Shown here: positions 6,393-11,191 of the stretch, piece by piece
Layout: each line of letters begins with the position of its first letter
Position numbering within the stretch: position 1 is the stretch's first letter
Assembly: GCA_030592625.1 (NCBI GenBank)
Contig: JAUVIY010000057.1
Location: 1 to 11,191 of the forward strand
Source of the DNA: Spirochaeta sp.
GTDB lineage: Bacteria > Spirochaetota > Spirochaetia > DSM-2461
DNA length: 11,191 nt
Direction of reading: 5' to 3'
Made by a program: the position numbers and the translations under genes
The notes under the pieces: generated by a model
What the model was told of the DNA's origin: nothing
Seen by the model: the letters and a program-made list of their open reading frames with translations, nothing else
Databases searched by the model: none

Positions 6393-8801
6393 TGACGACT
6401 GAGGTACCTTATCGTCTTCGTCTCTCCGGTCCTGTCGATTCCACTCTTCCCAGCGGTTCCACCAGTCCTGCCATCGGCCCCGGCGATAACCTCTTCTCTC
6501 TATCAGGTACGTCTCACCGGTATCGGGATTCGTGATTTCCAGAGGATAACCGAGCACCTCCTGGATATCCGTTCCCATCATGCGAATCCATCGTTTGGAA
6601 TAGGTGTCGTACCACCAGACTTCCGATTCACCGGTTTCGGGATCCAGATAGAACAACTTGTCCTGAATGACGCCGCCGTTCATCGAGATATCCCTGAAAC
6701 TGGTGCGCTCCTGACTGGCGGTAAAATAACCGAACTTCCGGGGGCCTGTGAACCGTGCCAGCTGACGTTCGGAACCGAGGTTCACATCAATCACCGATCC
6801 GGGGACAAAGTTCCCCTCGTCATCCCAGTCAGTCGTGGAGATGGTAACCCGATCACCGTTCCTCACCACTTTGATTCTTGAACGGGTATTTTTCCAGCCG
6901 TCGGATTTCACACCACCGATGTTCAGCTGTCGGCTCCAGAGTACATCACCGATTTCCGGTTTGTCCGCTCCAGGGGACAGTCGTCTAACAATCAGGCCCC
7001 AACCCTGCCGCGGTTCGACATTATATTCTCCGGATGATGAGCCCTGTGAACGGGCGGCTTCCAGGACATAATTCGAATTCCCGTCCCGAAGGAAAGCTAC
7101 GATAATTCCCACTGTATCATCATCGTCATCTTTAGAAGTAACGGTTGCTTCAAGTGTGTATTTTTCGCTTTCCTGGCCGTCCGGGCTCACCAGTCCCGCA
7201 TAAACCGAATTCCTGGCATATTCGATATAAGATCCGTCTCCGTCATTTTTCAGTTTCCACAGAAGCGCCATATCCGCTTCGTCACCACGTTTTACTCTCG
7301 ACGCTTCGGCATCTTCTCCGTTGCTGAAGTACGCATGATTGCTGAGCCTGCCCCAGTTATCAAAAATCTCCTGAGGATCCGGTGGTTCATAGAGACGCAT
7401 TTTCCGTTCCATTGTACTGCGGTCGTCGTATACAAAACCCTGTACGGGTTCAAGAAGGTCAGCTTCAGCAATCTCTTCGACTTCCGGTGCCGTCAGCAAC
7501 AGACGCAGCATCCCATCAGTTGAATAGGTATCGTTCAAGGGCTCACCGATGATGTGGACGGTGTATCCAAGGACAAGCTCCTTCCCTTCCGATTCGTAAG
7601 GCAGGGAGGAAGCGTCGATAATGATGTTGCTGTTCTCAATCCTTGCCGAAACATCGCCTTCAATTGTGACGGACAGGATTTCCAGTCCTGATTGGTTGAG
7701 CATGTTGTCAAAACCTTCCAGGAGCAGTGCCAACGGTATGAGGTTCTCCGAATCCCCGAGAATAAGGTCGGAAAACCGGGGCTCAGGTTCTGCGGGCCCC
7801 TTAATCAGTGGATCCACTGTTATAGAAATCTCCTGTGCTTCAGATTCTCCGAATGCATTCACTGCAACAATCCGGTAGGTATAAACAGTTCCCGGCACCA
7901 GGGGGGAATCCGTCCAGCTTACAGTGTTGGCGGGAAGACCGGTGCCGACAAGAGAGAACTCACCACCATCGTCGGACCGGTAGATGTTGTAACCCGTTTC
8001 CAGATCTGAGGCATCGATCCAGTTCAGGTTGACGGATAAACCGGACTGGATTGTTTCCGGCATACCCGGAGCTTCGGGTACCGTATTAAAAAGCTCCGTA
8101 CCGAACGCGATATCCGTTACCGTTTCGAAGCCATCAAACACCTGTATGGTTTCGGCTACGGATGATATCAATACTTCGCTGTCGAACAACTCACAGGAGA
8201 ATACATACTCCCCGGTGGGATATTCTCCTGTGAATCGGAGTCCATTATCGAATATTTCAACTTCGACGAAAATGGGACGGCCGCCGGTGGGTGTGAGGGT
8301 TGCGATGACTTTGTCCACGCCTCCCGCCGGGAATCCTGCAGCAGACCAGTCATAATTGACGAGTATTGAACCTTCTCCTCCCATAACCGGAAGAAGTTCG
8401 ACGTCAACAATTCCCATTTCGTCTCCCGTAACGGACACTTCACCGACACTTCCGGCGGCAAGGGTGACGCCTTCTGAATCCAGGGCCACAACCGATACGG
8501 TGTATTCACCCAGGGGCAGATCCTCAAGCAGAACAACGGAATCGGTAACCTGCAGGGGTCCCATGCTCTGAGTTCCGCTGAGAAGGATTTCATAACTTTC
8601 TATGGCGTCCGCATAATCCTCGGGAACCACCGATCGATCGGTCTCCGAAGTCATCAGGTTAATCTGCAGAGATCCGGGAGAAGACATGTTCGTCTGCATC
8701 TGAGTCCCGTCCATTACCGGATTGGCACAGGCGGTCAACAGGATGAGAATCAGTATTGATGGCAGTATGGAGTATCCGGTCAGTTTACTGGACGAAAGCA
8801 T
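6369..8801 (-). CDS. Large multidomain lipoprotein with FN3 and thrombospondin-C-like domains
   Basis: An 810-residue predicted lipoprotein. A hydrophobic signal ends in the lipobox LTAC, putting the lipidated cysteine at 25. Residues 44-137 and 144-233 look like two related beta-sandwich repeats: each opens with GS(L/I)xxN, has an LGEYTVSV or TGEYVFSC strand in the middle, and closes with a valine-rich strand. Residues 244-330 are a fibronectin type III domain (AVNAFGES, YNIYRSDDGG). Residues 340-440 are another beta-rich module of unknown family. Residues about 475-708 resemble the concanavalin-like thrombospondin C-terminal domain: an acidic DDDDDT run at 558-563 before GIIVAF, GWK at 635-637, and FGYFTASQ..SFRDI at the end. 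The C-terminal 40 residues are rich in Trp, Arg and Asp. The role is unknown; ligand or polymer binding at the cell surface or in the periplasm is an inference from the domains. The ATG at 8801 has AGGAGG 5 bases upstream. Confidence 0.85.
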   Translation of the reverse strand: MLSSSKLTGYSILPSILILILLTACANPVMDGTQMQTNMSSPGSLQINLMTSETDRSVVPEDYADAIESYEILLSGTQSMGPLQVTDSVVLLEDLPLGEYTVSVVALDSEGVTLAAGSVGEVSVTGDEMGIVDVELLPVMGGEGSILVNYDWSAAGFPAGGVDKVIATLTPTGGRPIFVEVEIFDNGLRFTGEYPTGEYVFSCELFDSEVLISSVAETIQVFDGFETVTDIAFGTELFNTVPEAPGMPETIQSGLSVNLNWIDASDLETGYNIYRSDDGGEFSLVGTGLPANTVSWTDSPLVPGTVYTYRIVAVNAFGESEAQEISITVDPLIKGPAEPEPRFSDLILGDSENLIPLALLLEGFDNMLNQSGLEILSVTIEGDVSARIENSNIIIDASSLPYESEGKELVLGYTVHIIGEPLNDTYSTDGMLRLLLTAPEVEEIAEADLLEPVQGFVYDDRSTMERKMRLYEPPDPQEIFDNWGRLSNHAYFSNGEDAEASRVKRGDEADMALLWKLKNDGDGSYIEYARNSVYAGLVSPDGQESEKYTLEATVTSKDDDDDTVGIIVAFLRDGNSNYVLEAARSQGSSSGEYNVEPRQGWGLIVRRLSPGADKPEIGDVLWSRQLNIGGVKSDGWKNTRSRIKVVRNGDRVTISTTDWDDEGNFVPGSVIDVNLGSERQLARFTGPRKFGYFTASQERTSFRDISMNGGVIQDKLFYLDPETGESEVWWYDTYSKRWIRMMGTDIQEVLGYPLEITNPDTGETYLIERRGYRRGRWQDWWNRWEEWNRQDRRDEDDKVPQSSLIIDREQ

Positions 8802-8806
8802 ATGTT

Positions 8807-8812
8807 CCTCCT
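8807..8812 (-). promoter_or_regulatory. Ribosome binding site of the lipoprotein gene, partly inside a hairpin
   Basis: On the - strand AGGAGG precedes the ATG by 5 bases. Its first two bases also form the foot of the hairpin at 8811-8830, so folding of the leader could compete with ribosome binding. Confidence 0.6.
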
Positions 8813-8830
8813 CGCCGGGCTTCCGACGAG
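8811..8830 (-). promoter_or_regulatory. Leader RNA hairpin abutting the lipoprotein Shine-Dalgarno site
   Basis: Read on the - strand this is CTCGTCGG, loop AAGC, CCGGCGAG: an 8-bp stem with seven Watson-Crick pairs and one U-G wobble. On the + strand the wobble would be a C-A mismatch, so the structure is better formed in the lipoprotein transcript. The 3' foot of the stem runs into AGGAGG. There is no U-tract after it, so it is not a terminator. A role in translation control or in RNA 5'-end stability is inference. Confidence 0.5.
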
Positions 8831-8935
8831 AAAGACCGGCATAGCTTCTTCATAAATATCGGAATGTTTGGGGATTAACTTTTTCTTTAAGCTCAGGAAT
8901 TATTGAATTCTCCCTCTACGGTGTAATCCCGGAGA

Positions 8936-8958
8936 ATTTTCGACAATCTTCGGAAAAT
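8936..8958. promoter_or_regulatory. Inverted repeat, candidate operator upstream of the sugar ABC operon
   Basis: ATTTTC and GAAAAT form perfect 6-base arms around an 11-base spacer. The centre lies about 54 bases before the expected transcription start and the right edge is 7 bases before the candidate -35 box, a position suited to an activator. A looser direct repeat, TCGACAATCT at 8940 and TCGTCGATTT at 8958 (7 of 10 matching, 18 bases apart), runs through the same area and would suit an AraC-type regulator. Neither pattern is statistically tested. Confidence 0.3.
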
Positions 8959-8965
8959 CGTCGAT

Positions 8966-8994
8966 TTCACTCCACGGTATACCGGATTGATAAT
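8966..8994 (+). promoter_or_regulatory. Candidate sigma-70-type promoter for the sugar ABC operon
   Basis: TTCACT (8966-8971, four of six against TTGACA) and GATAAT (8989-8994, five of six against TATAAT) are separated by exactly 17 bases. Initiation about 7 bases after the -10 box would give a leader of roughly 20 bases containing the AAAGGAG site at 9006-9012. The weak -35 box fits a promoter that needs an activator. No comparably good promoter was seen for the lipoprotein on the other strand. Confidence 0.4.
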
Positions 8995-9019
8995 GTTCTC
9001 TACTTAAAGGAGACTTCCT

Positions 9020-10525
9020 TTGAACGAATCAGTTCTTTCTATGAAGGGTATCCATAAGCGCTTCATGGGAGTCCATGCCCTGAAAGGTGTGGATTTCGAT
9101 CTCAGGGCCGGGGAAATCCATGCTCTGGTCGGAGAAAACGGCGCCGGGAAATCCACCTTGATGAAAGTACTCACCGGCATTTATGAAAAAGATTCCGGTG
9201 AGATCCATTTCCAGGGAAAACTCTTCCATCCCCATAATCCCAAGCAGGCCCTGTCCGCCGGCATCGGCATCATCCATCAGGAACTTAACATGATGGATCA
9301 TCTCACTGTGGCTCAGAATATCTTCATCGGCCGGGAGTCAATGAAAGGTGGCGGTTTGTTCCTCGACGACAAACGGCAGAAACAGAGAACCAAAGAACTC
9401 TTCAAGCGGCTTAACATGAACATCGACCCGGCTGAGACTCTGAGTCAGCTTACCATCGGCAAGCAGCAGATGGTTGAAATCGTCAAAGCCGTTTCCCACG
9501 ACCTGAAGGTTCTCATCCTGGACGAACCCACCGCAGCCCTCACCGAAGTCGAGATAGAAGAACTCTTCACCATCATGAGAGACCTTACCTCCAAGGGTGT
9601 GGCAATGATCTACATTTCCCACCGGATGGACGAGATCGGTCGGATAACCGACCGGGTAACGGTAATGCGGGATGGTGAATACATCGGGACCAGCGACACT
9701 GAAAAAATCACCAAGGATGAAATCATCAATATGATGGTAGGCCGGGTGATTTACGAAAAACCCAAGGAAAAAAGCAATGTCCGCCCCGATGCCGACATCG
9801 TGCTTGAAGTGAGTAACCTGAACGCAGGAAAACTGGTGAAAAACGTCAGTTTCAAGCTACATAAGGGCGAAATCCTCGGATTCGCCGGACTGATGGGCGC
9901 CGGGCGCACCGAAACGGCCCGGGCCATCTTCGGTGCTGATGAGATTCAGAGCGGCACTATCAAGGTGAACGGCAAACCCGTCCGTATCACCGATCCAATG
10001 GATGCTGTCGCCCACGGTATCGGATACCTGTCTGAGGACCGCAAGAGGTACGGCCTGGCCATCGGCCTGAGCGTCACCGAGAACGTGCTGATGGCGTCTT
10101 ACGACAAGTACGAATCCGGTATCTTCATCCACGCCGGAAAGGTGAGAGCAATCACTAACGAATATGTAAACAAGCTGAGCATTAAAACCCCTACCGTCGA
10201 TCAGCTGCTCAAAAATCTGTCCGGTGGAAACCAGCAGAAAGTGGTTATAGCCAAATGGCTCATCAATGATGCGGAAATTCTCATCTTCGATGAGCCCACC
10301 CGGGGTATCGACGTCGGCGCCAAGAGCGAAATCTACACGTTGATGAACGAATTGGTTGCCCAGGGTAAGTCCGTCATCATGATCTCTTCCGAACTTCCCG
10401 AGGTACTCCGCATGAGCGATCGCATCGTCGTGATGTGCGAAGGGCGGGTCACCGGAGAACTGGACATCGAAGGAGCCAGTCAGGAAGACATCATGAAGTA
10501 CGCAACAATGAGGAAGAGTGTATGA
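9020..10525 (+). CDS. Simple-sugar ABC transporter double ATPase, RbsA/MglA/XylG family
   Basis: A 501-residue cytoplasmic ATPase with two nucleotide-binding domains, the normal length for RbsA/MglA. NBD1 has Walker A GENGAGKST at 38-46, signature LTIGKQQ from 144, Walker B with D168-E169 and switch H201. NBD2 has the degenerate P-loop GLMGAGRTE at 290-298 (Arg for Lys), a canonical LSGGNQQ at 400-406, Walker B with D424-E425 and SSE where a switch His would stand. This canonical plus degenerate arrangement is normal for the family and not a sign of decay. It powers import of a pentose or hexose; which one cannot be read from the ATPase. The TTG start has AAAGGAG (9006-9012) 7 bases upstream. 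The permease gene overlaps its stop by 4 bases (ATGA). It is first in its operon, without a binding-protein gene before it, which is less common than the binding-protein-first order. Confidence 0.94.
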   Translation: MNESVLSMKGIHKRFMGVHALKGVDFDLRAGEIHALVGENGAGKSTLMKVLTGIYEKDSGEIHFQGKLFHPHNPKQALSAGIGIIHQELNMMDHLTVAQNIFIGRESMKGGGLFLDDKRQKQRTKELFKRLNMNIDPAETLSQLTIGKQQMVEIVKAVSHDLKVLILDEPTAALTEVEIEELFTIMRDLTSKGVAMIYISHRMDEIGRITDRVTVMRDGEYIGTSDTEKITKDEIINMMVGRVIYEKPKEKSNVRPDADIVLEVSNLNAGKLVKNVSFKLHKGEILGFAGLMGAGRTETARAIFGADEIQSGTIKVNGKPVRITDPMDAVAHGIGYLSEDRKRYGLAIGLSVTENVLMASYDKYESGIFIHAGKVRAITNEYVNKLSIKTPTVDQLLKNLSGGNQQKVVIAKWLINDAEILIFDEPTRGIDVGAKSEIYTLMNELVAQGKSVIMISSELPEVLRMSDRIVVMCEGRVTGELDIEGASQEDIMKYATMRKSV

Positions 10526-11191
10526 GCGATATCGGTATTCAGAAAAGCATGGGCGAGAAGATCAGGGAAATCGGAATGCAGAAATTCCTGGCCCCCGCCG
10601 CCCTGGTTATTCTGTACATTTTTTTCGGCATCTTCGGGAGAAACTTCTTTTCATTCACTTCTCTTGTGAACATCCTTGATGCCTCCTACTATATCGGTTT
10701 CATCGCCATCGGTGTCACCTTCGTTATCATTACCGGAGGCATCGACCTTTCCGTCGGGACCGTAATGATGTGCGCAGCCATTATCGGAGGTACAGCCTAC
10801 AAGAGCTGGGGATGGCCTATGTGGCTCGCCCTGATTCTTATCATGTTAGTTGCCACGGCATTCGGTTACTTTAACGGAATCATGGTTTCCCGGCTCAAGC
10901 TCCCTCCTTTCATCGCTACTCTGGGAACGATGATGATATCCATGGGCATCGGTTCCATCGTTTCCAACGTCCGGAGTGCAACCTACCCCACCCGTTCGGA
11001 ACCGGACGGCTGGTTTAAGAGCATCTTCAAATACCTCGGTGAAGACGGTTTGACGATACCTACCGGATTCATTGTCCTCATCGTCACAGCCACCATTGCC
11101 TATCTTATACTCACCAAAACCAAGATGGGCCGTTACATTTTCGCCGTGGGCTCCAACAAGGAAGCCGCAAGGCTCTCAGGAGTCGATGTCC
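10522..11191 (+). CDS. Simple-sugar ABC transporter permease, RbsC/XylH-like (partial, 3' end outside)
   Basis: An open frame of 223 codons from the ATG at 10522, with no stop before the window ends. It encodes an inner-membrane permease of the BPD_transp_2 family. After a charged cytoplasmic N-terminus of about 22 residues come several membrane segments. The family signature GGIDLSVG is at 72-79, LPPFIATLGTM follows the central segments, and the ATPase-coupling loop VGSNKEAARLSGV is at the window edge. Relatives are about 310-400 residues, so roughly a third or more is missing. The start overlaps the ATPase stop as ATGA, with AGGAAG 5 bases before it. The two form one transport complex. A periplasmic binding protein should complete it and may lie further downstream. 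Confidence 0.92.
   Translation, partial: MSDIGIQKSMGEKIREIGMQKFLAPAALVILYIFFGIFGRNFFSFTSLVNILDASYYIGFIAIGVTFVIITGGIDLSVGTVMMCAAIIGGTAYKSWGWPMWLALILIMLVATAFGYFNGIMVSRLKLPPFIATLGTMMISMGIGSIVSNVRSATYPTRSEPDGWFKSIFKYLGEDGLTIPTGFIVLIVTATIAYLILTKTKMGRYIFAVGSNKEAARLSGVDV

Noticed and set aside
6394..6416. GACGA...TCGTC dyad around GGTACC as a terminator between the convergent genes
   Set aside because: The five-base arms are followed by an asymmetric internal mismatch and the inner palindrome leaves too small a loop. No T-tract follows on either strand. It also lies inside the lipoprotein coding sequence.
7692..8009. Several 60-108-codon + strand frames opposite the lipoprotein gene
   Set aside because: They are short, overlap one another in different frames, lack ribosome binding sites that I could identify, and show no domain. 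The - strand lipoprotein explains the region.
8897..8910. GAATT-ATTG-AATTC dyad in the divergent spacer as an operator
   Set aside because: The arms are only five bases of AT-rich sequence and such a match is expected by chance in a 218-base AT-richer spacer. Its position relative to the promoter gives no added support.
9878..9916. Loss of the P-loop lysine in the second nucleotide-binding domain as a sign of a damaged ATPase
   Set aside because: GLMGAGRTE with arginine in the lysine position is the normal form of the second domain in RbsA/MglA/XylG proteins.

Overview
The window is a gene-dense, moderately GC-rich bacterial region holding two sugar/nucleoside ABC importers, a sensory gene set and one large surface lipoprotein. 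A spirochaete (Spirochaetales, free-living type) is the best guess. The grounds are the BmpA-type nucleoside transporter permeases, the YesN/LytS regulation linked to sugar uptake, the large FN3-containing lipoprotein, and the TTG/GTG starts with strong Shine-Dalgarno sites. This is an inference from gene content, not from a marker gene. A Firmicute relative carrying the same gene set cannot be excluded.

Left part, + strand, 1-6392: one run of six genes with overlaps or gaps of at most 24 bases. It reads: the tail of a BmpA-type (NupO/YufO-like) ABC ATPase; two permeases (NupP- and NupQ-like); a YesN-type response regulator with a C-terminal AraC helix-turn-helix; a LytS/YesM-type histidine kinase with a Cache-like sensor; and a periplasmic sugar-binding-like protein held by an uncleaved N-terminal membrane segment. 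The last three genes are translationally coupled. They resemble the XylFII-LytS-YesN xylose-sensing system of clostridia, in which an anchored binding protein feeds a LytS kinase. The layout suggests that ligand sensing and transport are transcribed together.

Middle, - strand, 8801-6369: an 810-residue lipoprotein with lipobox LTAC, two tandem beta-sandwich repeats, an FN3 domain, a region resembling the thrombospondin C-terminal (concanavalin-like) domain, and an odd Trp/Arg/Asp-rich tail. It converges on and overlaps the end of the binding-protein gene by 24 bases. Its leader holds a compact RNA hairpin that runs into its Shine-Dalgarno site.

Right part, + strand, 9020 to the end: a divergently transcribed RbsA/MglA/XylG-type double ATPase, overlapped by the start of its RbsC/XylH-type permease, which runs off the window. 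The 218-base divergent spacer (8802-9019) carries a plausible sigma-70-type promoter and an inverted repeat just upstream of it. That makes it a natural target for the YesN-type regulator, though no binding is shown here. No IS elements, tRNA, rRNA, CRISPR or clear rho-independent terminators were seen.
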